The notes: a model not told the origin generated them from the letters alone. A stretch of DNA of 64,000 nt from an uncultured Lachnospiraceae bacterium (GCA_910579085.1 CAJTRU010000005.1:1-64000), one strand, 5' to 3'; positions 36,568-46,645 are shown, counted from the stretch's first letter. Program-made: numbers and translations.

Positions 36568-37770
36568 ATGAAGAAGTTAAAAGTATTTATCATAATTGAA
36601 TTTTGTTTTATCCTGTTTTCCAGTCCAGTAGCAGCATTGTTATTTCCTGATAAAGAATTTTCAGATATGGAGAACAGGGAACTGGCACAGAAACCTGTAT
36701 TTTCAGGGAAATCATTTTTAGATGGTAGATACCAGGGCAGTTATGGGGAATGGTTAAATGACCAGTTTTTATGGAGGGATGGATGGTTCTTTGTTGCTAC
36801 AAATTTGCAGGCAGAATTTGGTAAAAAAGATATTAACGGTGTTTATCTTGGTAAAAATGGCTGTCTTTTAGAAAAATACCAGGAAACAGATTTTGAACAG
36901 GAACAGGTGAAGGAAAATATAGGATATCTCTCGGACTTTTTAAATTATGCTGTAAAACATTATGGTAAATCCAGGGTGCATTGCATGATGTTACCATCAA
37001 AGGAAGAGGCATTGCCAGACAGTCTTCCAGTGTTTGCAGAACCATTTAACACTGGGGAAGTACTTAAAGGATTAAAGGACAGTCTGGACGAACCAGATGT
37101 TTTGCTTGATGCAGGGGAAATATTAAAGAAGCATCAAGAGGAATACATATACTACCGCACTGACCACCACTGGACTACACTTGGGGCATATTATGCATGG
37201 ACCCAGTTTGCAGAAGCTGCAGGATTGCCTGTGAAGGGGCTGGGATATTACCAGAGGGAAACAGTTTTTACTGAATTTTATGGCACTACATATAACAAAG
37301 CACATATAGGAGTAAAACCAGACAGTGTAGAGCTTTTCCATAACCCAGATGAAAAAGGGATACAGGTGGATATGGATGATGGTGAGCTTGTGGCAGGTTC
37401 TGTGTATTTTCCAGAAGAAGCAGAGAAGGGATTTAATAAGTATAATATATTTTTCTCGAAAAATACATTTAAGATTGTAGTTACAACGGAGGCTGGCACA
37501 GGGAAAAGCCTTCTGCTGGTTAAGGATTCATTTGCAAATTGTTTTGTCCCATTCTTAGCTGAGGATTATGACCAGATTATAATGGTTGACTACCGGTATG
37601 GTAAAGTCCCTGTGAAAGATATCATGGAGCAGTATAAAGATATTACTGATGTACTGGTAATGTTTAACACAGAAAAGTTTATGCAGAATACAAGACTAAG
37701 CAAGTTGGCAGACACAGGAAAGGGGGAAACAGGGATGAAAAAGTTTAATTTGGAAGATTTTTTGGAATAG
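36568..37770 (+). CDS. DHHW (AlgJ/AlgX-like) acetylation partner
   Basis: The start at 36568 gives a signal/anchor helix (VFIIIEFCFILFSSPVAALLF). The DHHW signature YRTDHHWTTLGAYYAW is near residue 200; it belongs to the SGNH-like domain that accepts the acetyl group from MBOAT and passes it to the glycan. LLLVKDSFANCFVPFLAEDY near the end carries the usual Ser region. Two ATGs lie upstream but without a better ribosome site. Confidence 0.88.
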   Translation: MKKLKVFIIIEFCFILFSSPVAALLFPDKEFSDMENRELAQKPVFSGKSFLDGRYQGSYGEWLNDQFLWRDGWFFVATNLQAEFGKKDINGVYLGKNGCLLEKYQETDFEQEQVKENIGYLSDFLNYAVKHYGKSRVHCMMLPSKEEALPDSLPVFAEPFNTGEVLKGLKDSLDEPDVLLDAGEILKKHQEEYIYYRTDHHWTTLGAYYAWTQFAEAAGLPVKGLGYYQRETVFTEFYGTTYNKAHIGVKPDSVELFHNPDEKGIQVDMDDGELVAGSVYFPEEAEKGFNKYNIFFSKNTFKIVVTTEAGTGKSLLLVKDSFANCFVPFLAEDYDQIIMVDYRYGKVPVKDIMEQYKDITDVLVMFNTEKFMQNTRLSKLADTGKGETGMKKFNLEDFLE

Positions 37771-38091
37771 TGAGAAGATTAAAAAAACTTTACCTGTCAT
37801 AAAACTTTTTATAAACCTGTTACGTTGTATAGGTGAAAGGGGATGGTAACAAACAATAATATCCGGACATATGTATTGCTTCAGGTGTTAAATTTTGTAG
37901 TTTTTGCCTGTCTGGATTACCAAATATATTCTGCCATAAGCTTTGGCGTAGCACCACTGCCTGTACATTTTTAGCAGATGTCATTAACAATTTATTATGC
38001 ACAAAGTACTATGGTATTTAACTTCTGAAGTAATAACTTGTAAATCAAATAATTTTTTTAGACACATCTTAGAAAAAAAGGAGGAAGAGTT
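37771..38091. other. Intergenic stretch, no gene seen
   Basis: A weak inverted element around AAAACTTT near 37788-37810 may end the surface operon. No gene is supported. Confidence 0.3.
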
Positions 38092-38445
38092 ATGGATTTT
38101 GATTACATGGAAGAGAAGGCAAAGTTAAAGAAGAAAAATATTATATTTCTGGTAACAGCAGTTGGTTTTTCAGTTCTTTTTAAAATTGGAATGAGTAATA
38201 CAGGGAGTTTAAGCTGCATTTTCATGGGTGTGGTGATGGGGCTTTTTTTCTATATTCCTGGCAGGATAAGGGAGTATTTTAAAATGGGCTGGTTTATGAC
38301 AGTTGTAATTTCTGTTATTTTTATATTGGCAATTATATGGTTAAGTGACATTATAGGTGACATAGCATATCTTATAATTTTGCTTCCTTTTGCTGACATG
38401 GGATACAGTATTTATAAACTGATTAAGACAAGAAAGGACATGTAG
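38092..38445 (+). CDS. Small membrane protein (117 aa)
   Basis: Four hydrophobic segments (NIIFLVTAVGFSVLF, LSCIFMGVVMGLFFYI, GWFMTVVISVIFILAIIWL and IAYLIILLPFADMG) fill most of the protein. It starts 7 bases after AAGGAGGAAG. It lies 45 bases ahead of the membrane-tethered sigma factor and may act with it, perhaps as an anti-sigma or stability partner. That is inference from position only. Confidence 0.7.
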   Translation: MDFDYMEEKAKLKKKNIIFLVTAVGFSVLFKIGMSNTGSLSCIFMGVVMGLFFYIPGRIREYFKMGWFMTVVISVIFILAIIWLSDIIGDIAYLIILLPFADMGYSIYKLIKTRKDM

Positions 38446-38490
38446 GGTATATATATAAGGGATAATTGTTTTATCTGTTTTGGAGGGAAA

Positions 38491-40362
38491 ATGGAAAAGA
38501 TACAGGAAATGGTTCTTGCTGCAAAAAAAGGTGACATGGATGCATTTAGCAGGCTGTATAAAGAAACCTATGAAAGAAATTATTATATTGTAATCAAAAT
38601 GGTAAGGCATGAACAGGATGCAATGGATATATTGCAGGATACATATGTGAAAGTATTCCAGAAGCTGTCTTCATTTAATTATAGTGGCAGCCAAAGTTTT
38701 GCTTCATGGACAAGTAAAATTGCATCTAATACTGCACTGGATTTCCTGCGTAAGAAAAAAATGGTCTTATTTTCAGAACTTAGTACAGAAGAAGACATCC
38801 AAGAGCTGGAATTTGAGGATGAAACGGCCAGAAACCAGCCAGAGCTTGCACTTGACCAGAAAGAAACTGCAAGGATTGTACATGAACTTATGGATTGTCT
38901 GTCTGAAGAACAGAGGGTTTGTGTTATCCTGCGCTATATAAGACAGATGAAGATTTCGGAAATTGCTATTGAATGTAACTGTTCTGAAAATACTATTAAA
39001 AGCCGACTAAATTATGCAAGGAAACATCTGCTTAGTGAGAAGGAAAGTCTTGAGAAAAAAGGGATTAACCTTTATGGTATTGCACCATTTGCATTACTGG
39101 ATTTGTTGCTGGAAAAAGATGCACAGGCATTTCATGCACCACAAGCAGTAGCAGAGTTGCCAGATGGTATATTAGAAAAAGCATTTGGAGGACTGGATGC
39201 CATGTCTTATCATGCAAATGATGCCAAAAAAATGGCTGTAAAAGGAATGAAATCTGCAATAGGAAAGTGGAGTGTAGGAAAAATTGCTGCAGTTATCATG
39301 GTAACAATGGCATTGCTTGGGGCAGGTATTTATTTTCTACAAAAGGAAACGCCAGAAAGCAGAGGAGTAACTACAGATGTAACAGCAAGCCCGGATAGCA
39401 GGGCAGAGCTGGATTCTGTGCAAACTGTAGAACCAGTGCCATCGGCAGGTAAAGCTTCAAGAACAGAAGAGGATATTTATTATGAATACATAAATGAAAA
39501 ACTGATTCCTGAATATGGGCTGGCAAAGTTAAACCAGGAAGGGGAACTAACATATTACCAAGGGATGGACTCACCAGCATTGGATAAGAGAAACCATTGG
39601 CTGAAGCCGTCAGGAATCCTGTCTGCTTATATAGAAGATTTAGACCAGGATGGACAGAAAGAGTTATTTGTCCTTTATTGGAAGAAAAAGAAAGATAAAT
39701 ATTTTGCCCATAAACTGATGGGAGAAGTTTATGAACAGGATGAAGGAAGTGTTATCTGCAGGGACAGTGTGGCTATTTCAGGGCTAGGTTATGACTGGAA
39801 TGAGTTTTATGACATTGTGGGGAATTTCATTGTGGCAGATATGGCTGGAGGAAAAAATAAATATCTTCTATTTGCGCAATATGACAATAAATCCTTTTTT
39901 GCAGATGGGCATATCCAGGGGATGTGTTCTATGGAATATAAGGATGGCAGGCTGAAAAAAGTACAGGAAGTACTCCAGACAGCAGGGGGAAGTGATGCTT
40001 TCACTTACACAGGATATAGCTACAAAGAAGGAAAATGTGAAGAGGAACTGATATATGATATGTATGGAGATGCAGGGGTTGCTGCTACTTATGATACAGT
40101 AGAGGAAGCATTTACAAAATACTTTAAAAGAGAAAAGCTGGACGTCACTGAAATTGTTAAATGCCATGAATCCTATATTGATAAAATTGGCTGGGAAGCA
40201 GGATTTCTGGATAGCTTTAAAAATACAAAAGGTGCAACATTAATTTGTACATTGAATGGATGGATGAGGCACATCAGTGGAGATGAACCAGAAAGTAAAG
40301 CAAAGTATTATTTGACAGGGAAGGATAAAACAAAGATTAGGAAACATATTATAAAAAAATAG
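38491..40362 (+). CDS. ECF-type sigma factor fused to a membrane helix and an outside sensor-like domain
   Basis: Region 2 occupies residues about 10-90 (AFSRLYKETYERNYYIVIKM, DAMDILQDTYVKVFQKL, then DFLRKKK). Region 4 is at about 130-185 (CLSEEQRVCVILRYIRQMKI, SENTIKSRLNYARKHL). One membrane segment follows near 262-283 (IAAVIMVTMALLGAGIYFL). The last 335 residues look extracellular, with a calcium-binding-like IEDLDQDGQKELFVLYW. Cytosolic sigma and external sensor are thus one chain, without a separate anti-sigma factor. Release by proteolysis is a plausible mechanism. It precedes two secreted-protein genes. Confidence 0.85.
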   Translation: MEKIQEMVLAAKKGDMDAFSRLYKETYERNYYIVIKMVRHEQDAMDILQDTYVKVFQKLSSFNYSGSQSFASWTSKIASNTALDFLRKKKMVLFSELSTEEDIQELEFEDETARNQPELALDQKETARIVHELMDCLSEEQRVCVILRYIRQMKISEIAIECNCSENTIKSRLNYARKHLLSEKESLEKKGINLYGIAPFALLDLLLEKDAQAFHAPQAVAELPDGILEKAFGGLDAMSYHANDAKKMAVKGMKSAIGKWSVGKIAAVIMVTMALLGAGIYFLQKETPESRGVTTDVTASPDSRAELDSVQTVEPVPSAGKASRTEEDIYYEYINEKLIPEYGLAKLNQEGELTYYQGMDSPALDKRNHWLKPSGILSAYIEDLDQDGQKELFVLYWKKKKDKYFAHKLMGEVYEQDEGSVICRDSVAISGLGYDWNEFYDIVGNFIVADMAGGKNKYLLFAQYDNKSFFADGHIQGMCSMEYKDGRLKKVQEVLQTAGGSDAFTYTGYSYKEGKCEEELIYDMYGDAGVAATYDTVEEAFTKYFKREKLDVTEIVKCHESYIDKIGWEAGFLDSFKNTKGATLICTLNGWMRHISGDEPESKAKYYLTGKDKTKIRKHIIKK

Positions 40363-40441
40363 CATATAAAGAGTTGTAAGTAATCCCTTGGGTAGTTCAT
40401 GGATTAAAATGATAAAATTATTTTGACAGGAGGAAGAGTTT

Positions 40442-41926
40442 ATGAAGATAAGAAAATTATTACCAATGTTGCTGCTGGCAGTCTGTATGCAGGTGATATT
40501 TCTGCTCCCACAGAAAGCATATGCATCTGAAATGATACCAGTGACACCAAATGAAACTTTTTATGGGACATTGGAAACTGCTGACACAGCGCATTATTAT
40601 TCATTTACTGTTGATAAGCAGGGGTATTTTAATATTGATTTTTCAGTTGAAGATACCACAGCAGATACAAAAGACGGCTGGAAAGTGGAATTATACAATG
40701 AGGATACAGGACAGTGTATTTATTCAGAGGTTCTCACTTCCAATACAGTATTGCCAACATTCAATTTTAAGAAAGGGACAAAATTGTATCTTTCAGTGTC
40801 AGGGGAATATTTTATTTATGCTTCGGATGTGCCAGTTGGACAGCGGTATTCAGTTAATATAAAGACTGTTGAAGATAAAAGCTGGGAACAGGAAGGCAAT
40901 GATACTGCAGATACCTCCACACCGGTTGTTGCTGGCAAAACTTACAATGGAAACCTGTACTGGTATAATGATGTGGATTATTACAAATACAAGGTTGACC
41001 ATTTTGGCTATTTTAATATAGACTTTTCTGTGGCAGATGTTACAGTAGATACAATGGATGGCTGGAAAGTGGAATTATATAATGCAGCTACAGGAAAGTG
41101 CATTTATTCAAACATGCTGACAACAAATGCAACCCTGCCACCATTCAATTTTAAGAAAGGGACAGAACTGTATATTGCCATATCAGAGGACTATTTTATC
41201 TATACTAATGAAGTACCAGTCTGGCAGCAATATTCAATTAATATAAAGACTGTGGAGGATAAGAGCTGGGAACAGGAAAGCCTTGTAAGCAGTGATGAAT
41301 CATGGAGCATCAGAAGCAAAAGTGCCACTGCTATTTCTTTAGGGAAAAAATATAATGGGAATATGTGTGTGGCTGATGATAACGACCTTTATAAATTCAG
41401 TATAGATAAAAATGGATATGTAACAGTAAAGTTCGACCCGAATGATGTGGAATCTAACACTGGTGAAGGTTATGTTGTTAATATACTTACCAAAACAGGG
41501 ACAAAAGTATCAGAAAATGTTGTAAAATCTGTTGCAAACATAAAAATATATTTGAAAAAAGGCACATATTATATTGAAATATCAAGAAGAAGCAGTTCCT
41601 CCCCATTGTTAAAAAGGTATATTGTATCTGCAACCCATAAAGCAAAGATACCTGCAAAAGTTTCTTTAATTAAGAAGAAGGGCACGATAGTGTCCTGGAA
41701 AAAGATATCAGATGCAGATGGATATGAAATATGTTATGCAACAAACAAAAATTTCAAAAAAGCGACAAAAATTTCATTGGAAAAAGCAGATATAAATTCC
41801 TATGAAATATATGGATTACAGGAGGGGAAGACATATTATGTGAGGGTGCGTGCATATAAAAATGCAGGTGCTGGCACAAAGGTATATGGTGGATGGAGCA
41901 GTACGGTTAAGGTGAAGAGAAGGTAG
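40442..41926 (+). CDS. Secreted protein with three PPC-like repeats and a fibronectin-III-like end
   Basis: A signal peptide (LLPMLLLAVCMQVIFLLPQKAYA) is followed by three related beta-sandwich units. The first two are near copies: TFYGTLETADTAHYYSF and TYNGNLYWYNDVDYYKYK, each with FNIDFSV, DGWKVELYN and KSWEQE. The third is more diverged (YNGNMCVADDNDLYKF). The C-terminal part VSWKKISDADGYEICYAT and YYVRVRAYKNAG is a fibronectin-III-like module common in Clostridia. It lies 16 bases ahead of the CAP/LRR gene, so both probably go to the cell surface together. Confidence 0.8.
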   Translation: MKIRKLLPMLLLAVCMQVIFLLPQKAYASEMIPVTPNETFYGTLETADTAHYYSFTVDKQGYFNIDFSVEDTTADTKDGWKVELYNEDTGQCIYSEVLTSNTVLPTFNFKKGTKLYLSVSGEYFIYASDVPVGQRYSVNIKTVEDKSWEQEGNDTADTSTPVVAGKTYNGNLYWYNDVDYYKYKVDHFGYFNIDFSVADVTVDTMDGWKVELYNAATGKCIYSNMLTTNATLPPFNFKKGTELYIAISEDYFIYTNEVPVWQQYSINIKTVEDKSWEQESLVSSDESWSIRSKSATAISLGKKYNGNMCVADDNDLYKFSIDKNGYVTVKFDPNDVESNTGEGYVVNILTKTGTKVSENVVKSVANIKIYLKKGTYYIEISRRSSSSPLLKRYIVSATHKAKIPAKVSLIKKKGTIVSWKKISDADGYEICYATNKNFKKATKISLEKADINSYEIYGLQEGKTYYVRVRAYKNAGAGTKVYGGWSSTVKVKRR

Positions 41927-41942
41927 AAAAGGGGGCAATAAT

Positions 41943-44900
41943 ATGAAGAAAAAAATATTGGCAGTGTTACTTTCATTTTGCATAATCACTGGTTCTATCA
42001 TATACCCATCAAGGGTACAGGCAGAAAATGAAAATGCAGGTGCAGATATGGTTATAGCAGAAGATACAGCAGCAGAGAATTATATTGGTCTGGATGCAGA
42101 ATACCATACACAGGAACAGATTAGGGAATACTGCAGAAACCATCCAGTAAAAGACATGGAAGCAGAATATGTTACAGAACCATCAGTTACAATACCATAT
42201 GCATTAGGGGAGATGACAAAGGAAACATTGCAAGATGCACAAAATATGCAAAACATTTACAGGTATATAGCAGGTGTCCCAGAAGTTATTGTTACAGATA
42301 AGGCACAAAACTACGCCCAGGCAGCAGCTTTAGTAACGGCGGTTAACAGAAAATTATCACATACAGCTGCACATCCTGAAGGAATGAGTGATGAAATGTT
42401 TGATTTGGCGTCTTATGGTACATTTAATTGTAACCTGGCAGCGCTGGATAATAAATTATCCAGTACCGTTACTGCATGGATGCTTGAAATAAATGGTGAT
42501 GCTGATTTCGGGCACAGACGCCAGGTTTTAGATTATTATAGCAACGAAACTGGTTTTGGTCTTGCGCAGTCTGTAAGCGGGGGATATTATTCTTCAGTTT
42601 ATGTAAATGCCTATCTTGAAGAAGACAGGGTTATATCTTATCCGGGACAGAACCAGCCGCTTGAATATTTTGGGACAGGCTATGCATGGACAGTAGTAAT
42701 ACCTGGGAAAGTTGATAAGTCCAAAGTTAATGTCTGCCTGACTGATACGCAAACAGGAAATGCATGGATTTTTAATGAAAATACTGGTAATCTCCGTTTA
42801 GATATTAGTGGTACTAAAAGTGCATGTGCAATATTTTACCCACAAAATATTAACTACAGGGATGGGGATAAATATAGAGTTGAAATAACAGGGATTGATA
42901 ATCCAATTTCATATGAAGTCAATATGTTTCTTTTAGAAGATGCTGTACCACTTAAGTCAATCAGGTTTTCAATGGCTGCCTATTACCCATCCGTAGGGGA
43001 GGATGGATATATTTGCAAGCTGAAGTATACACCAGAAAATGCAACAAACAAGATTGTGACATGGACATCTTCGGATTCCAGCATAGCTGAACCGGTATGG
43101 TCCGGGACTACTACATGCAGGGTTATTGCCAAAAAAGAGGGAACAGCAATTATAACTGCAACATCGGATGATGGCGGACATACAGCCTCTATTGAGATTA
43201 ATGTAAGACCAAAGGCAGATGCTGTAACCCTTAATGCAGATGATATTACAATAGGTGTGGGACAGTCTTTTTTGCTTGAAGGCACTGCATCTTCGGCAGA
43301 AGCAAAAGATACAGTATTTTATAAAAATGATTATGATAAAAATATTATATCAATGGAAGATACAACGCTTTTAAGAGTTATAAAAATAACAGGGAAGGAA
43401 ACTGGTGAAACTTATATTACTGCATATGCAGATTCTAACCATGATGCCCAGGCTGTCTGCCATGTTAAAGTTGTAGAGCCTGTTTATACAACAGAACTGC
43501 GTCTGGATAAAACAGAAGCAGAAATTATATCAGATGATTATTTCCAGTTAAATGCTTTACACAGTCCATCCAATGTAACATGCAAAGATATAGAATGGTC
43601 ATCAAATGATACAAATGTTGCAAGGGTAGAAAATGGGAAAGTAACAGCAGCAGGCAATTCACCGGGTAAAGCTATAATTACGGCTAAAGCCTCAGATGGC
43701 AGTGGAAAGGAGGCAAAGTGCATGGTAACTGTATACTGGGAATATGAAAAAGCAGCAGCCTCGGTAGTATTGTCATATTATTCTGATAAAGTAACTTTAA
43801 GAAACAGTTCTGGCTGTGAGTATTCCATGGATAAAGAAAACTGGCAGGATTCCAATGAGTTTACTAATCTTGAACCGGACCATGAATATACATTTTATTC
43901 ACGTAAAAAAGCAAGCGGTTATTTCAAAGCAGGTGAGATAAGCGAAGGGACAACAGTGAGGACACGGCCGAAAGCATCCCAAAAACCAGAAGCAACAAAG
44001 AAACCAGAAACAACAAAAATTCCAGAATCAGATGCAGGAGCAACAAAGCCGCCAGTTGTGGCAATAAATAATTGTAAACATACTAATACCATGATATATG
44101 GGGCTTTAAGAGCAACATGTACTGATAAAGGTTATACAGGTAATATTTACTGTACAGACTGTGGAGCAATGGTAGCAGAAGGAAATGATATAGCAGCATT
44201 AGGACATGATTATACTGAAAAGATAACAAAAAAAACATCTGAATCAGAGGAAGGGATTACAACATACACTTGTAGCAGATGTGGGGATTCTTATACCAAA
44301 ACAGTGCCAAAACTTTCAGAAAATTCTGTGACAGAGAAAGAAGAATCTGGGAAAGACAATCCGAAAGAAAGCATTTTTAGAATTGAAAATGGTGTCTTAA
44401 AATCCTACCATGGCAAAAGTAAATCAGTTATAATTCCAAAAGGAGTAAAAGAAATTGGCACAAAGGCTTTTTACCAGAATAAGACGATAGAAAAAGTTAC
44501 TATTCCAACGAGTGTAAAAAAGATTGGAAATTATGCGTTTTCAGAAAGCGGGCTCACAAATGTGGTTATACCAAAGGGTGTAACAGTTATTGGGAAATAT
44601 GCTTTTAGTGGATGCAGGAAATTAAAGAGTGTGACAATTCCAAACAGTGTAAGGACTATAGGCAGTTCTGCCTTTGGTGGGTCTGGTTTAAAGAAGGTAA
44701 GTGTACCAGAAGGTGTAAAGAAAATGGGAAGTATGGTTTTTATTGCCTGTGATAACCTGGAAAGTGTATCGCTTCCAGGCAGCCTGAAAAAAATACCAGA
44801 CCAGGCTTTTGCACATTCGGCAAATTTAAAGAAAGTAATTATTAAAAAAGGCTGTACTACAATTGGCAGCCATGCCTTTTGGTATTGCATTAAACTGAAA

Positions 44901-44975
44901 AAGCTGACACTTCCAAAAGGGGTGAAAAACATTAAAGAACGTGCCTTCTTAGATACTGCAATTAATAAGATATAG
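41943..44975 (+). CDS. Secreted CAP/Big_2/BspA-type LRR surface protein, cut by an IS630 element
   Basis: A signal peptide precedes a CAP/SCP-like domain (residues about 95-220, NRKLSHTAAHPEG and DFGHRRQVLDYYSNETGFGL). Big_2-like Ig modules follow (KIVTWTSSDSSIA, DIEWSSNDTNVARVENGKVTA), then a cysteine module (CKHTNTM to CTDCGAM and CSRCGDSY) and BspA-like LRRs (IPKGVKEIGTKAFYQN and similar, from about residue 805). The stop at 44973-44975 lies inside the inserted IS. The original protein continues at 45873 for 94 codons. The truncated protein may still be secreted. Confidence 0.88.
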   Translation: MKKKILAVLLSFCIITGSIIYPSRVQAENENAGADMVIAEDTAAENYIGLDAEYHTQEQIREYCRNHPVKDMEAEYVTEPSVTIPYALGEMTKETLQDAQNMQNIYRYIAGVPEVIVTDKAQNYAQAAALVTAVNRKLSHTAAHPEGMSDEMFDLASYGTFNCNLAALDNKLSSTVTAWMLEINGDADFGHRRQVLDYYSNETGFGLAQSVSGGYYSSVYVNAYLEEDRVISYPGQNQPLEYFGTGYAWTVVIPGKVDKSKVNVCLTDTQTGNAWIFNENTGNLRLDISGTKSACAIFYPQNINYRDGDKYRVEITGIDNPISYEVNMFLLEDAVPLKSIRFSMAAYYPSVGEDGYICKLKYTPENATNKIVTWTSSDSSIAEPVWSGTTTCRVIAKKEGTAIITATSDDGGHTASIEINVRPKADAVTLNADDITIGVGQSFLLEGTASSAEAKDTVFYKNDYDKNIISMEDTTLLRVIKITGKETGETYITAYADSNHDAQAVCHVKVVEPVYTTELRLDKTEAEIISDDYFQLNALHSPSNVTCKDIEWSSNDTNVARVENGKVTAAGNSPGKAIITAKASDGSGKEAKCMVTVYWEYEKAAASVVLSYYSDKVTLRNSSGCEYSMDKENWQDSNEFTNLEPDHEYTFYSRKKASGYFKAGEISEGTTVRTRPKASQKPEATKKPETTKIPESDAGATKPPVVAINNCKHTNTMIYGALRATCTDKGYTGNIYCTDCGAMVAEGNDIAALGHDYTEKITKKTSESEEGITTYTCSRCGDSYTKTVPKLSENSVTEKEESGKDNPKESIFRIENGVLKSYHGKSKSVIIPKGVKEIGTKAFYQNKTIEKVTIPTSVKKIGNYAFSESGLTNVVIPKGVTVIGKYAFSGCRKLKSVTIPNSVRTIGSSAFGGSGLKKVSVPEGVKKMGSMVFIACDNLESVSLPGSLKKIPDQAFAHSANLKKVIIKKGCTTIGSHAFWYCIKLKKLTLPKGVKNIKERAFLDTAINKI

Positions 44976-45569
44976 TCATTCAACTTGAAAAAAGGAATAA
45001 ATAGCGTCATCAAGAGAAGAAAAATTATGAAGAAAATTCCGAAGAAACTTTTTCATATTAGCCCATACCTTTTCAATAGGATTCAATTCTGGAGAATATG
45101 GCGGAAGAAATATCAATGTTATATTATTATTTCCAGCAATTTCATTCAGCTGTTTTTTTCGGTGAAAAGACGCATTATCCATAACAATAACTGCATTCTT
45201 AGGAAGTCCAGGCAAAAGAATTTCTTCAAACCATCTCTCAAAAAACTCACCAGTCATTGTAGTACCATACTGCATTGGTGCAATTATTTGTTTTCCGTAT
45301 TTTGCAGCAATAATATTTGTACGTTTAAATTTTCTTCCTTTTATTTTGCCGTAAACCTTCTTCCCTCTTTCTGAATAAGCATATTCACGATACAAATAAC
45401 TATTAATTCCTGTTTCATCAATATATACAATATTTTCTTTATTGATATCTGCTGTTTTCTCAAGGTATTCCTTTACCTGTCCTTCTTTTTGCTCATAATA
45501 ATGCAGTGTCTTTTTTTTCGTGTTATTCCAAGTCTTTTTATTGCTTTCCTTACTGCTTCCGTACTGCAT
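44976..45569 (-). CDS. IS630 transposase, second part (DDE domain)
   Basis: The catalytic parts are intact: NIVYIDETGINSYLY, IVMDNASFHRKKQL and LPPYSPELNPIEKVWANMKK. The frame overlaps orfA; both meet at a run of eight A and a G (near 45512), a likely -1 slippage site. Confidence 0.87.
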   Translation of the reverse strand: MQYGSSKESNKKTWNNTKKKTLHYYEQKEGQVKEYLEKTADINKENIVYIDETGINSYLYREYAYSERGKKVYGKIKGRKFKRTNIIAAKYGKQIIAPMQYGTTMTGEFFERWFEEILLPGLPKNAVIVMDNASFHRKKQLNEIAGNNNITLIFLPPYSPELNPIEKVWANMKKFLRNFLHNFSSLDDAIYSFFQVE

Positions 45570-45823
45570 CCAAACTCTTCTGCAGTCTCTTTTAAAAAAG
45601 CATCTGGGTTTTCTTCTAAAAACGATACCAGTTTTTCCGGATCAATTTTTTTAAACCCTCTTTTTAACGGTTTATTTGATAAATCACCTGTTTCCTTATA
45701 TTTTTTAACCCACTGGCTTATTGTATTTATTCCTGCACCAAATATTTCACTTGTTTCTTTTAATGTATGTCCTGATTTATAATATTTTACTGCTCTTTCT
45801 CTTAAATCTTTACTGTAACTCAT
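45473..45823 (-). CDS. IS630 transposase, first part (DNA-binding)
   Basis: It begins MSYSKDLRERAVKYYKSGHT and has two helix-turn-helix parts (LKETSEIFGAGINTISQWVK and LKETAEEFGCSTEAVRKAIK), normal for IS630 orfA. The end KRHCIIMSKKKDR is out of frame with orfB and would be replaced after frameshifting. Confidence 0.87.
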   Translation of the reverse strand: MSYSKDLRERAVKYYKSGHTLKETSEIFGAGINTISQWVKKYKETGDLSNKPLKRGFKKIDPEKLVSFLEENPDAFLKETAEEFGCSTEAVRKAIKRLGITRKKRHCIIMSKKKDR

Positions 45824-45872
45824 ATTTATATTTTAACATATTTTATTCCTAATTTAAAGTTTAATTAGTATA

Positions 45873-46157
45873 ACACTTCCAAAAAGCGTTACAAAGATTG
45901 ATAACAAATATGGAATTTTTGGTTTTTGTGAACGTCCGCAGACTCTGAAGGAAATAATCATATTAAACCCGGAACTTAAACTGGATAATATGCTTGGAAT
46001 TTCCATGCCATCGGATACTGCAATGTTATATGGGCTTCCGTTACAGAAATCCATTACTATTAAAGGGTATAAAAAGTCTACCTCTGAGAAATTTGTTGCT
46101 TATATCAATAAGCATAAAGCAAAATACAAAAAACCTGCAAAGTTTATAGTATTATAA
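45873..46157 (+). pseudogene. C-terminal fragment of the interrupted LRR surface protein
   Basis: It reads TLPKSVTKIDNKYGIFGF, then LKEIIILNPELKLDN and a short helical end KSTSEKFVAYINKHKAKYKK, typical of the last LRR and cap of BspA-like proteins. The frame is open from the IS junction to the TAA at 46155-46157, so only the IS breaks the gene. Confidence 0.85.
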
Positions 46158-46270
46158 TATTGTGCAGGGAAAACATAAGAAGGCTTTGGTTTTATAAACA
46201 GTTGTCTGCTATTGGCAAAATTGTAACTTGAAAAAGAATAAAAAGCAGAGCAATATGTGCTACAGATCAT

Positions 46271-46331
46271 AACTGTCTTTTATGGTTCAGATAGACAAAC
46301 CTGGACTTTAATAAAGGGCAGTTATTTTTTT
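46271..46331 (+). terminator. Terminator of the LRR protein gene
   Basis: AACTGTCTTTTAT pairs (with G-T pairs) with ATAAAGGGCAGTT, then ATTTTTTTCG. The loop is about 28 bases. Confidence 0.6.
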
Positions 46332-46645
46332 CGCTATACCTTGATGTTATGGATATTATATATTATAGGAATTTGATGAATTCCAAATGTTCAAGTTAAA
46401 TGTTTCATAATTATAAGTTCAGGCGAAAGATATTTTGGCTGGTCAAATTTTGATTATTTACAGTAGTATGTTAATGTTGTCAATGGAACTGGAGCAGAAG
46501 AAAAGCCAGTCTTGAATTGACAGTAAAACAGCTCTGCTTTTTCTAACCATAATATGAAAATTTTTCGAATGTCTCTTGTACACCTGTACTAGTGTCTGTT
46601 TGTATAATATCCCTTACAAAATCCTGCTTGTGTTTGCAGCAGTCC
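46332..46645. other. Intergenic stretch, no gene seen
   Basis: It separates the LRR terminator from the convergent minus-strand gene. No structure worth naming was found. Confidence 0.3.

Larger units (their letters stand above)
44973..45870 (-). mobile_element. IS630-family insertion sequence, 898 bp
   Basis: TA occurs at both ends (44971-44972 and 45871-45872), the target of IS630. The ends TAGTCATTCAACTTGAAA and TACTAATTAAACTTTAAA (right end on the reverse strand), both followed by AGGAATAAA, form the inverted repeat. Removing it joins NKI to TLPKSVTKI, restoring the LRR pattern exactly. Confidence 0.9.
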
